Counted from the first letter of the stretch, positions 1 to 6,259 are shown. The stretch: 15,840 bases of DNA from Methanoculleus sp. UBA77 (GCA_002499455.1 DALN01000093.1:21710-37549), one strand, 5' to 3'. Numbers and translations are program-made. Notes: a model not told the origin generated them from the letters alone.

Positions 1-822
1 GCAGCCGAGATGGCCCGGCCGACCCTCGAGAGCCTGCTCTGTGACGCGGACCTCGTCTTCATCACTGCCGGTATGGGTGGAGGTACCGGTACGGGAACTG
101 CCCCGGTCGTCGCGCAGATCGCAAAGGAGCAGGGCGCGATCGTCGTCGGCATGGTCAGTTACCCCTTCCAGGTCGAGAAGGCCCGGCTTCTCCGTGCGGA
201 AGAAGGGCTTGAACAGCTCTCGGCCGCCGCCGACTCGGTGATCGTGCTCGATAACAACCGCCTCATCAAGTACGTGCCGAACCTCCCGCTCGGCCAGGCC
301 TTCTCGGTTATGGACCAGCTCATCGCAGAGACCGTCAAGGGCATCAGCGAGACGATCACGGAACCCTCGCTCATCAATATCGACTACGCAGACGTACGTG
401 CCATCATGAGCAAGGGAGGCGTCGCCGTGATGCTCGTCGGGGAGAGCAAGCAGCAGAACAAGGCCGAGAGCGTCGTCCACGAGTGCCTCAACCACCCCCT
501 GCTCGACATCGACTACCGCGGCGCGACGGGGAGCCTCATCCACATCACGGGCGGCAACGACCTGACCCTCCAGGATGCCGAGGAGATAGCAAGTTCTCTG
601 ACCTACGAGCTCGACCCGCATGCAGATGTCATCTGGGGAGCGCGGGTGAACAGCGACTACGAGGGAAGAGTCCGCGTCATGGCAGTCATGACCGGCGTCA
701 AGAGTGCGCAGATCCTCGGGAGCCACCGTGCCTACGAACCGGTGACACAGCGCTCCAGCGCCCCTGCAGGCAGGCGCATCGCCGGAGACGCCCCAAGCGG
801 GCATCTCATCGACTTCCTTTGA
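1..822 (+). CDS. ftsZ: Cell division GTPase FtsZ, 5'-truncated by the window edge
   Basis: FtsZ is the tubulin-like GTPase that polymerises into the cytokinetic ring at mid-cell. The frame is open from base 1, so the N-terminal part (roughly the first 80-100 residues) lies outside the window; 273 residues are visible. Visible residues 26-32 hold the tubulin/FtsZ glycine signature GGGTGTG, which binds GTP phosphates. Further on, NIDYADVRAIM matches the T7 synergy loop that completes the GTPase site of the next subunit. After the globular domain a short Ser/Pro/Arg-rich linker leads to a hydrophobic tail ending HLIDFL, like the C-terminal peptide that contacts membrane anchors. The ATG at 10 is an internal methionine, not the start. 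Family certain; whether it is the FtsZ1 or FtsZ2 paralogue cannot be decided here. Confidence 0.96.
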   Translation, partial: AAEMARPTLESLLCDADLVFITAGMGGGTGTGTAPVVAQIAKEQGAIVVGMVSYPFQVEKARLLRAEEGLEQLSAAADSVIVLDNNRLIKYVPNLPLGQAFSVMDQLIAETVKGISETITEPSLINIDYADVRAIMSKGGVAVMLVGESKQQNKAESVVHECLNHPLLDIDYRGATGSLIHITGGNDLTLQDAEEIASSLTYELDPHADVIWGARVNSDYEGRVRVMAVMTGVKSAQILGSHRAYEPVTQRSSAPAGRRIAGDAPSGHLIDFL

Positions 823-888
823 AGTCCCCCTACCCCCTTTATATCTCTTTGTCCAATCCCCTTCCGGCAACGTCTTTCCCGGCTCTCC

Positions 889-905
889 TGCGAAATACTT
901 AATAG
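889..905 (+). promoter_or_regulatory. Probable archaeal promoter (BRE + TATA) for the structured leader and coiled-coil gene
   Basis: CGAAA (891-895) followed by TACTTAATA fits a BRE plus TATA box in an AT-rich island within GC-rich DNA. Initiation about 25 nt downstream would fall near 920-930, just before the hairpin-rich stretch and about 255 nt ahead of the coiled-coil gene. A second AT-rich motif, TTTATAT near 839-845, could be an alternative box. Predicted by eye from composition and spacing only. Confidence 0.45.
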
Positions 906-924
906 TACAGATGACGTTTGAATT

Positions 925-1179
925 ATAGACGTTCTTGTATAATCCCTCCAGCACGGGGTGTATTGTGCAGGGCGCAGAGCCGCGGGTTCTGCGATTGCCA
1001 GGTACCGAGGTTGAACACATGAACAGACCGGTGAACGACGGCCTCGAACACGAGTCCGGAATACGTCTTTTCTTGTGGTGTAGCCGCTACATCAGCCTAG
1101 GGTATCCCTGTGGACACACGGGAGCGGTCTTGCTGGCGGGCATATGAGACAGGTACCGAATATCGAGGATTGGTAGAGA
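925..1179 (+). ncRNA. Candidate structured RNA: long leader or independent small RNA
   Basis: This 255-nt stretch has no convincing ORF but several strong hairpins. At 973-993 the arms CGCAGAGCC and GGTTCTGCG form a 9-bp stem with one G-T pair and a GCG loop. At 1076-1094 TGGTGTAG pairs with CTACATCA around CCG. A third stem with one bulged C lies near 1107-1123 (CCCTGTG with CACACGGG). ATTATA/TATAAT (922-943) make a further inverted repeat at the 5' end. The 10-mer CAGGTACCGA occurs at 999-1008 and again at 1150-1159, bracketing the middle hairpin. I looked for and did not find SRP RNA, RNase P RNA or tRNA signatures. It could be a separate RNA or a regulatory 5' UTR of the coiled-coil gene. 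Only a structure argument supports it. Confidence 0.35.
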
Positions 1180-2040
1180 ATGCTGAACGATCTGATTGAG
1201 AAGAGAAAGAAAGTCCTTGCGGAGTCTGAACAGCACAAAGACCGGCGCAACGAGTTGAACGCGCTCGCCAGCAAAAACGCCCGCGAACGCAACACCTTAA
1301 ACACCCAGACCCGCGAATTTGTCGAGGAGGCGCAGCAACACAAGGAGCAGCGGGACAAGATCAACGAGGAAGTTCAGGCGCTGAAAGACAAGAGGAACGA
1401 GTACAACGACAAGGCCAACGCGCTGTTCGAGGAGATCGAGGCTTTCAAGAAGGAGCACGGCAACCTCAAGAACCGGGGCATCAAGGAACTGCAGAAGCAG
1501 ATCGAGCACCTGGAGTTCAAGCAGCAGACCGAAGTCTACAGCACCGACAAAGAGCGGGAACTGATCGAGAAGATCAAGCAGCTGAAGGCGGCGGCAAAGG
1601 ACCAGGAGGCCGAGCTCGAGCAGAACAAGGAGATGCGGACGAAGCTCACCGACGCCCGCGAGTTCCGCAGGCTTGCCTCCGAGATCCACAAGGACGTCAC
1701 CGAGAAGGCCGAGGCCGCCCAGCAGCACCACGACCTGATGGTGGAGTCCTACCGGAAGGCCGACAAGTCCCGCGAGGAGGCCGACAGGGCCCACCAGCAG
1801 TTCGTCGAGGCCCAGGAAGCGGCCGACGAGGAGCACAAACTCTTCATCGCCTGCCAGAAGGAGCTTCGCGACTACGATAAGGTGATCTCCGGTCTCCGCA
1901 AGAAGACCAAGAAGACCAAGGTCACCAAAGAGCAGAAGGCCGTCCGGAAAGAGGCGGAGCGTATCTTCCAGCAGTTCCGCGGCGGAGAAAAGCTCACGAC
2001 CGACGACCTGCTCCTGCTGCAGCGCGCAAAACTTATTTAA
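1180..2040 (+). CDS. Long coiled-coil protein of unknown function
   Basis: A 286-residue cytoplasmic protein made almost wholly of charged and polar residues (Glu, Lys, Gln, Arg, Asp) with Leu, Ile or Ala at heptad spacing. Residues about 3-230 should form one or two long alpha-helical coiled coils, with a short break near 150-165; the basic C-terminal part holds a KKTKKTKVTK stretch and ends with a more globular segment rich in leucine. It has no signal peptide, membrane span or recognisable catalytic motif. Proteins of this type are widespread in Euryarchaeota and are sometimes labelled phosphoserine phosphatase without evidence; nothing here supports an enzyme. The ATG at 1180 follows GAGGATTGG by about 9 nt. 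It lies after ftsZ on the same strand but with its own likely promoter and leader. A structural or RNA/ribosome-associated role is possible but unproven. Confidence 0.85.
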   Translation: MLNDLIEKRKKVLAESEQHKDRRNELNALASKNARERNTLNTQTREFVEEAQQHKEQRDKINEEVQALKDKRNEYNDKANALFEEIEAFKKEHGNLKNRGIKELQKQIEHLEFKQQTEVYSTDKERELIEKIKQLKAAAKDQEAELEQNKEMRTKLTDAREFRRLASEIHKDVTEKAEAAQQHHDLMVESYRKADKSREEADRAHQQFVEAQEAADEEHKLFIACQKELRDYDKVISGLRKKTKKTKVTKEQKAVRKEAERIFQQFRGGEKLTTDDLLLLQRAKLI

Positions 2041-2042
2041 TA

Positions 2043-2050
2043 CTTTTTTA
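2043..2050 (+). terminator. Oligo-T terminator after the coiled-coil gene
   Basis: Six T residues (2044-2049) begin 3 nt after the TAA stop of the coiled-coil gene. Archaeal RNA polymerase can terminate on such T-runs without a hairpin, and no strong stem precedes this one. Confidence 0.5.
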
Positions 2051-2097
2051 TCCCCTGCTGCAAATTATTTAATAGATCCGAGGAGATGTTCTATTGC

Positions 2098-3222
2098 ATG
2101 GCAAAAGAGCGGACGCTCGTCCTCTGTGTCGATCGCGATGACGATCTCGGGTTTAAAGCCCGGATCGATGGTCCCATCGTGGGCAGAGAGGCATGCCTCC
2201 ATGCGGCGACGTCCCTCGCCCTGACCGATCCCGAAGACTCCGACATCAACGCGATCTTTGAGACGATCAAGCTCTACGACGACCTCATCAAGCGAGGCGA
2301 GGAGGTCGCCGTCGCCGTCATCTGCGGCAACCACATGAACATGCTCGAAGGGGACCGGCGGATAGCCGCCAGCCTCGATGCAATCCTCTCGGCAACGGGC
2401 TCCACATCCTGCATCATCGTAACGGACGGTGCGGAGGACGAGTATGTCCTTCCCATCATCCAGTCCCGGGTGCCGGTCAGCAGCGTGCGGAGGGTTGTGG
2501 TCAACCAGATGCCGAACCTCGAGGGGACCTACTACATCCTCAAGCGGCTCCTCGATGACCCGAAGGTCTCAAAGGTCGTGCTTGCGCCGGTCGGTCTTGC
2601 CATGCTCCTGTATGCCCTCGGCTACCTGCTCGGCTACCCGGAGGGGGCAACCATCGTCGTCGTCGGTGTCATCGGCACTTACCTGCTCTTCAAGGGTGTC
2701 GGGATCGACGAGATCTTCGGCTACCTGATCAACTCGCTGAAATCGTCGCTGCACGGCGGCCGGTTCACCTTCGTCTCCTATATCGCCGCGATACTGCTCG
2801 GTATCGTCGGGCTGGTCCTGGGTCTCATCAGCCTTCTCGAATACTACAGCTCGTTCGGCATCTTCTTCCAGGTGCTCGCGTTCATCTACGGGTCGATCGC
2901 ATGGTTCACCGCCGCCGGCCTCGTTGCGTCGGGCGGCAAGATCATCGACGTCTTCTTGAACGAGCGTGAGGCGATCCAGCGGGTGGTCGCCCTGCCGTTC
3001 TTCGTGCTCGCGATAGGGGCGATCGCTTACGGGGCAAGCATCTACATCCTCTCGATCAGCGATGTCTCCGGGTTTCCCATCACAAGCGCGGACGGCGTGA
3101 AATATATCATCTTCGCGACGATCGGAGGCCTCTTCTGCGCATTCCTCGGCGTCTACCTCCAGTCGCTCCTGGGCCGGTGGGTGGACGAGCGGGACCTGGT
3201 CCCCCTGAAGAGAGGAGCGTGA
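2098..3222 (+). CDS. DUF373 family integral membrane protein
   Basis: 374 residues. The N-terminal 150 or so are soluble and begin with the typical DUF373 block TLVLCVDRDDDLG, followed by GREA and LALTDPEDSD. The remainder carries about six hydrophobic spans, near residues 158-177, 181-200, 224-247, 252-275, 296-318 and 335-355. The family is almost exclusively archaeal and has no assigned biochemical function; the acidic DRDDD and DPEDSD motifs suggest metal or nucleotide contact in the soluble part, but that is inference. I take ATG 2098 rather than ATG 2086 because GAGGAG at 2080-2085 sits 12 nt upstream of 2098 and would overlap the other start, and because the conserved block starts right after it. 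An AT-rich TATA-like element (AAATTATTTAATA, 2061-2073) lies upstream, so the gene probably has its own promoter. Confidence 0.9.
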   Translation: MAKERTLVLCVDRDDDLGFKARIDGPIVGREACLHAATSLALTDPEDSDINAIFETIKLYDDLIKRGEEVAVAVICGNHMNMLEGDRRIAASLDAILSATGSTSCIIVTDGAEDEYVLPIIQSRVPVSSVRRVVVNQMPNLEGTYYILKRLLDDPKVSKVVLAPVGLAMLLYALGYLLGYPEGATIVVVGVIGTYLLFKGVGIDEIFGYLINSLKSSLHGGRFTFVSYIAAILLGIVGLVLGLISLLEYYSSFGIFFQVLAFIYGSIAWFTAAGLVASGGKIIDVFLNEREAIQRVVALPFFVLAIGAIAYGASIYILSISDVSGFPITSADGVKYIIFATIGGLFCAFLGVYLQSLLGRWVDERDLVPLKRGA

Positions 3223-3270
3223 ACGTCCGGGTAACGGCAGGTCGCCGGATTCCGGCAAGCCTCTCACCTC

Positions 3271-3363
3271 TCAAACGACGTAGCGGACGAACCGTTTCGG
3301 CCCGATGCCGGTCGTGTTAAAGAGCATCACCAGGATAGAGACGGCACTCAGGTGATACTTCCC
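3271..3363 (-). pseudogene. C-terminal remnant of an unidentified, probably membrane, protein
   Basis: On the minus strand the codons before the TGA at 3273-3271 read HLSAVSILVMLFNTTG then IGPKRFVRYVV: a hydrophobic helix followed by a basic tail, in the window's usual codon choice. Upstream of about 3363 the frame stays open to 3468, but the residues turn Pro/Arg/Gly-rich and lose any protein-like pattern. This looks like the surviving end of a gene whose 5' part was lost at a rearrangement. I do not recognise the family. It could be chance, though the hydrophobic-then-basic pattern argues against that. Confidence 0.35.
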
Positions 3364-3374
3364 TTCCCGGAGAC

Positions 3375-3634
3375 CGGGGCGGCGATACGCTGATGGGCCG
3401 GTCAACCAGGACAAGCCTCCCGTGCCGGGTTGAAACCCCCAAACACCCGAACTTCTCGGCCTCTCTGCTCAAACCCCGGTACGACGTCGACACGGCGGCC
3501 GACCTGGACCGCCTCTGCCGCCAGCCTGCGGCGTCACCGGAGAATATAGTGCCTCCGCCCGCCACACCCGCCGTGCCCTGGCGGAGATCGGGCTGCTGCC
3601 GCACGTGCAGGTTTTGGAGCGGCACGCCCCATGA
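3375..3634 (+). pseudogene. Frameshifted C-terminal remnant of a GT-A-fold nucleotidyl/glycosyltransferase-like protein
   Basis: In frame from about 3375 the translation passes through SASLLKPRYDVDTAADLDRL (3456-3515). The DVDT-x-x-DL motif is typical of the C-terminal end of GT-A-fold sugar-nucleotidyl and glycosyltransferases such as the TIGR04282/DUF2064 group and CofC. After about 3520 this frame becomes Pro/Cys-rich, while a neighbouring frame picks up a natural-looking tail, RHTRRALAEIGLLP, and stops at the TGA 3632-3634. That implies one frameshift between about 3515 and 3550. The N-terminal nucleotide-binding half is absent: the region upstream reads as a different, minus-strand remnant. 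I infer a dead, 5'-truncated gene. The family assignment rests on one motif and is tentative. Confidence 0.35.
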
Positions 3635-3657
3635 ACCGGGTTGCGGAGCAGGCTGTT

Positions 3658-4107
3658 TTACGGCTGGGCAAAATAGCCGAGCCCGTCAGGGATCTCGCTG
3701 ACGTTCTCGTAGTACCTGACGTCCTGCGGCGTTATGATGGTGATCGACGGGACAACCACACCGAACCTGTGCGCCGGGAACCAGTAGGACCCCCGCCCGT
3801 AATCGTCGGAGACGTTGTTTACACGCACCTCTATGCGGTCGAGATCGAGATAACGAACCTCGGTATCGTTGAAATTCAGTATATTGAGCGCCTTCTGCTT
3901 CAGATCGGATTTACCGAGGAGAAGGACAAGGAGCCGGATGCCGCCGTCAACCGTATAGTTCATGGTGACGAAGGCGTCCTCGTTCTCCAGCCGGACAGTG
4001 ATGTCGCGGACCGCGATGTAACTGTACCGCTCCTCCCCCTCCGCGATTGCGGGGGGGATAAGAGCGGACAGCAACATTAGAGCCACGACAAACGCTATCC
4101 ACTTCAT
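3658..4107 (-). CDS. Secreted or surface protein of unknown function
   Basis: 149 residues with a clear signal peptide: MKW, a hydrophobic core to about residue 18, and a probable cleavage after AIA near residue 22. The mature part looks beta-rich, with one hydrophobic stretch (IRLLVLLLG) near residues 78-86 that is probably buried rather than spanning. It carries four N-x-S/T sequons (NYT, NDT and two NVS), unusually dense for its size and consistent with an S-layer-type glycosylated exported protein. I chose ATG 4107 over ATG 4134 and the longer frame because it gives a compact signal peptide and lies about 25 nt from a TATA box, giving a near-leaderless message. It has no co-directional partner: upstream there is 240 nt of apparently non-coding DNA before alba. 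Function unknown. Confidence 0.75.
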   Translation of the reverse strand: MKWIAFVVALMLLSALIPPAIAEGEERYSYIAVRDITVRLENEDAFVTMNYTVDGGIRLLVLLLGKSDLKQKALNILNFNDTEVRYLDLDRIEVRVNNVSDDYGRGSYWFPAHRFGVVVPSITIITPQDVRYYENVSEIPDGLGYFAQP

Positions 4108-4130
4108 TAATACAATAGTTATGGCAAGAG

Positions 4131-4139
4131 TCATAAATG
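4131..4139 (-). promoter_or_regulatory. TATA box of the secreted-protein gene
   Basis: On the minus strand CATTTATGA sits 24-32 nt before the chosen ATG at 4107, preceded by the A-rich CATAAAG. The spacing predicts transcription starting almost at the start codon, as is common for leaderless archaeal genes. Confidence 0.4.
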
Positions 4140-4289
4140 CTTTATGGTGGCCAGGACAGAGAGAGGCCATATAACCGGCATATTGACCAGTTCACCCCTG
4201 TAAGACCTGATTTTCCGGCACCTGGAAACTCCGGAGCGCAGAATCCGCAGTACCGGGAATGAGGAGAAATCATCTTTATGATACGGGGA

Positions 4290-4315
4290 GCCCGGCAGAA
4301 CCCCCTCCGCCGGGC
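4290..4315 (-). terminator. GC-rich hairpin downstream of alba
   Basis: GCCCGGC (4290-4296) and GCCGGGC (4309-4315) form a perfect 7-bp stem with a 12-nt loop, 34 nt past the alba stop codon on the transcribed strand. No T-run follows, so it may be a 3'-end stabiliser or processing structure rather than a true terminator. The surrounding 4171-4348 gap shows nothing else I can name. Confidence 0.35.
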
Positions 4316-4348
4316 GCACCTCAGTGAGTTAGAAATGTGCCTGTAAGG

Positions 4349-4624
4349 TTACTTCGCATGCGTGAGGACGATCTCGATGCTGGAGACGTTCGTCTTGCCT
4401 GTATCGGTGTCGATCATCTCGGTCGATGTGAAGATCTCTTTCTTGTTGACGTTCTCGAGGAACCGGTTGAGGGCAATCTCTGCTGTATCTACCGCACGCG
4501 AGATAGCCTTCCCCCGGGCCTTGATCGCGACCTCCTCCGCTCCGTTGTTGAACTGGGTGACCACCGCGAGCACATAGTTCATGACTGGCTTGTTTCCCAC
4601 GAATACTGTGTTGTCCTTTATCAT
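4349..4624 (-). CDS. albA: DNA/RNA-binding chromatin protein Alba
   Basis: 91 residues, the normal Alba length. Alba dimers coat and bridge archaeal DNA and also bind RNA; acetylation of a lysine near the N-terminus tunes affinity in some species. The sequence shows the family features in order: an N-terminal IKDNTVFVGNKPVMNYV block, the basic IKARGKAISRAVDTAEI segment that forms the nucleic-acid-facing loop and helix, and the C-terminal beta-hairpin ending SSIEIVLTHAK. It starts 13 nt after the asd stop codon, with GAGGTGG about 7 nt before the ATG, so it is probably co-transcribed with asd. The linkage may simply reflect a shared growth-rate-responsive promoter. Confidence 0.95.
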   Translation of the reverse strand: MIKDNTVFVGNKPVMNYVLAVVTQFNNGAEEVAIKARGKAISRAVDTAEIALNRFLENVNKKEIFTSTEMIDTDTGKTNVSSIEIVLTHAK

Positions 4625-4637
4625 TCGCCCACCTCGT

Positions 4638-5654
4638 CTAAAGATACTTCTTCGAGCAGATCAGTTCTGCGTTGAGGACGGATGCGCCTGCGGCCCCACG
4701 GATGGTGTTGTGTCCGAGTGCAACGAATCGCAATCCTTCCCGGATTCTCCCGACAGATACCGTCATGCCCCGCCCCCGGTTGCGGTCAAGCCGCGGCTGC
4801 GGACGGTCGGACTGGTCGAGGAGCTCAATTGCCTTTGCCGGCTGCAAGGGTAGATTGCTTAAGGGTGACTTAAAGTTTGCGTAAGCTTTTTTCACCTCGT
4901 CAACCGGCTCCTTCACGTCGATCCAGACCGCAATAGTGTGCCCGTCGATGACAGGAACCCGGTGACAGCTTGCACTCACACGGAACGGAGCGGGGATTAC
5001 CTCCGAACCGTTGAACGTTCCCATGATCTTGAGGGTCTCGGTCTCCATCTTCTCCTCTTCGGAGCCGATGTAGGGGATGACGTTGTCATAGATGTCCATG
5101 GCGGAGACGCCGGCAAACCCGGCTCCCGAGATCGCCTGCATGGTTGCCGCACGCACATCGTGGAACTCAAACGATCTGAGGGGTGCAAGGGCCAGCACGA
5201 GAACGATGGTCGAACAGTTCGGATTGGTCACGATAAACCCGTCACGGCCCGCATCACGCTGGACGTCGATCAACCCAAGGTGATCCGGGTTGACCTCCGG
5301 GATCACCAGCGGGACGCTGGAGTCCATGCGGTGCGACCGGGCGTTGCTGCAGACGCCGACACCCGCATCAGCGATCTCGGTCTCGAGTGAGGTCGCCACT
5401 TCCGCGGGCAGCGCCGAGAAGACCAGATCACAGTCCTTCACGCTCTCGACGGTAGTTGGAGTGACAACGATATCACTGACATTGTCCGGGTACGGCGCAT
5501 CGAGGCGCCAGTTGACCACCTTGCCATACGGCTTTCCTGCACTGCGTTCAGATGCGGTGAGCGTCTGGAGGTTAAACCAGGGATGATCCGCTAAAAGCTG
5601 AACGAAGCGCTGTCCCACCGCTCCTGTGGCACCAAGCACTCCTACGTTAATCAT
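4638..5654 (-). CDS. asd: Aspartate-semialdehyde dehydrogenase, archaeal/fungal type
   Basis: 338 residues. The enzyme reduces L-aspartyl-4-phosphate with NADPH to aspartate semialdehyde, the branch point to lysine, threonine and methionine. Residues 8-14 (GATGAVG) form the Rossmann nucleotide-binding loop; the catalytic nucleophile is Cys147 in NPNCST; QAISGAGFAG (173-182) and the catalytic-base motif with His231 (HRVPV) follow. Length and motif spacing fit the archaeal/fungal subclass. The frame is open far upstream, to 5849, but the family N-terminus (MINVGVLGATG) begins at ATG 5654 and the upstream codons belong to an insertion remnant, so 5654 is the start. A TATA box about 30 nt upstream makes the message nearly leaderless. 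It forms an operon with alba and lies one insertion remnant away from ferredoxin and dapB/dapA. Confidence 0.97.
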   Translation of the reverse strand: MINVGVLGATGAVGQRFVQLLADHPWFNLQTLTASERSAGKPYGKVVNWRLDAPYPDNVSDIVVTPTTVESVKDCDLVFSALPAEVATSLETEIADAGVGVCSNARSHRMDSSVPLVIPEVNPDHLGLIDVQRDAGRDGFIVTNPNCSTIVLVLALAPLRSFEFHDVRAATMQAISGAGFAGVSAMDIYDNVIPYIGSEEEKMETETLKIMGTFNGSEVIPAPFRVSASCHRVPVIDGHTIAVWIDVKEPVDEVKKAYANFKSPLSNLPLQPAKAIELLDQSDRPQPRLDRNRGRGMTVSVGRIREGLRFVALGHNTIRGAAGASVLNAELICSKKYL

Positions 5655-5680
5655 AGACAAATTATCTGTAGTGTAGGTGG

Positions 5681-5690
5681 TATTAAAAGA
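5681..5690 (-). promoter_or_regulatory. TATA box of asd-alba
   Basis: Minus-strand TCTTTTAATA lies 27-36 nt before the asd ATG and is preceded by the A-rich CAAAAAACCTAC. Initiation about 25 nt downstream would leave a leader of only a few nucleotides. Confidence 0.45.
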
Positions 5691-5804
5691 GTAGGTTTTT
5701 TGATTCTGCAGGTCGGAGGGACGGAGCGGGAAGATCAACCTCTCACAGAATTTCGTTGTCTTATCTGGAAGCATATCCACGATAAATTTACATAAAGCCA
5801 CCGT

Positions 5805-5897
5805 ATGGCCAAGATAAACAGGTTCCGGACATGTCCCTCCCCCGAGCAAGATACCCGCTCAGAGGCAGACTCCGACCCGGCGACAGAGCCGGCCTGA
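5805..5897 (+). pseudogene. tnpB remnant (N-terminal stub)
   Basis: A 30-codon frame starting ATG 5805 and ending TGA 5895-5897. The first 15 residues resemble the start of TnpB RNA-guided nucleases; the rest does not. The RuvC-like catalytic residues and zinc ribbon are missing. A frame running from about 5914 to 6056 (containing IPCGAWSPGVSLEGG and KQDASPLKGG) resembles the low-complexity C-terminal tails that TnpB genes acquire where they overlap their omega RNA. Called from N-terminal resemblance and context only. Confidence 0.5.
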
Positions 5898-5940
5898 CCG
5901 GGAATCCCGGCGTATGAACGGGACGGCCAACGGTCGCACG

Positions 5941-6054
5941 CTCCTGCAGGAGCCATCATTCTATCCGTCGCGGGACGGTATCCCGTGCGGGGCGTGGTCT
6001 CCAGGCGTGAGCCTGGAAGGGGGAAAACAGGATGCCTCGCCCTTGAAGGGCGGG
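5941..6054 (+). ncRNA. Omega-RNA-like hairpin array at the element's right end
   Basis: Four stems follow one another: the 12-bp palindrome CTCCTGCAGGAG (5941-5952); CGCGGGA/TCCCGTG around CGGTA (5969-5987, one G-T pair); CCAGGC-GTGA-GCCTGG, a stem with a GNRA loop (6001-6016, extended by one T-A pair); and CGCCCT-TGA-AGGGCG (6038-6052, extended to 6036-6054). The last one is the kind of hairpin found at IS605 right ends. In intact elements this region is the scaffold of the TnpB guide RNA and the guide is read from the flanking DNA, here the 3' end of the ferredoxin gene. Whether it is transcribed is unknown. On the other strand the last hairpin could also help end ferredoxin transcripts. 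Confidence 0.45.
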
Positions 6055-6059
6055 ACAGT

Positions 6060-6233
6060 TTACTCCATCGATATTGCTTCGGACGGGCACTCGTCGACGC
6101 AGGTCTCGCAGTCAACGCAGAGATCAACATCGACCTTTGCCTTGCCGTCTACCATGCTGATGGCAGAAGCCGGACAGATATCCACACAGGTTTCACAAGC
6201 GGTACACTTCTCGATATCAACAACTGCTGGCAC
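6060..6233 (-). CDS. 2x[4Fe-4S] ferredoxin
   Basis: 57 residues, a small cytoplasmic electron carrier. Two C-x2-C-x2-C-x3-CP motifs are complete: Cys10, 13, 16, 20 and Cys39, 42, 45, 49, each followed by Pro, so it should bind two [4Fe-4S] clusters of low potential. In methanogens such ferredoxins link hydrogenases, formylmethanofuran dehydrogenase, CO dehydrogenase and pyruvate oxidoreductase; the specific partner cannot be told here. The start is GTG 6233, supported by GGAGGAG 5 nt upstream; there is no ATG alternative, so it is easily missed by ATG-only gene finding. The TAA stop (6062-6060) lies at the edge of the insertion remnant. It has its own promoter and is separated from dapB by a terminator, so it is probably monocistronic. 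Confidence 0.93.
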   Translation of the reverse strand: MPAVVDIEKCTACETCVDICPASAISMVDGKAKVDVDLCVDCETCVDECPSEAISME

Positions 6234-6259
6234 TTTGTCTCCTCCAAACGTACGTTACG

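Larger units (their letters stand above)
5761..6059 (+). mobile_element. Internally deleted IS200/IS605-family (TnpB-type) element
   Basis: This roughly 300-bp stretch looks like the two ends of a TnpB-only insertion sequence with the middle removed. At its left an ATG opens MAKINRFRTCPSPEQ, which matches the R-x-Y-P-x-x-EQ-like N-terminus of TnpB proteins. Only about 100 nt further the sequence passes into a run of hairpins typical of IS605-family right ends and their overlapping omega RNA. The right end appears to be the GGGCGGGACAG just before the ferredoxin stop codon. No tnpA or tnpB catalytic core remains, so it cannot move on its own, though it could be mobilised in trans if a cognate TnpA exists. 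Boundaries are approximate, since such elements have neither terminal inverted repeats nor target duplications to mark them. Confidence 0.55.

Noticed and set aside
935..1147. A 70-codon plus-strand ORF, with an internal ATG at 1020 preceded by GAGGT
   Set aside because: The peptide has no domain or natural composition, and the DNA is dominated by stable hairpins, so I treat it as non-coding.
925..1179. SRP RNA or RNase P RNA
   Set aside because: Neither the SRP helix 8 GGAAGG/AGCAG core nor the RNase P GAGGAAAGTC block is present on either strand.
5655..5849. 65-codon N-terminal extension of asd
   Set aside because: The conserved family start lies at 5654 with a TATA box just upstream; the extension reads through the promoter and into the insertion remnant.
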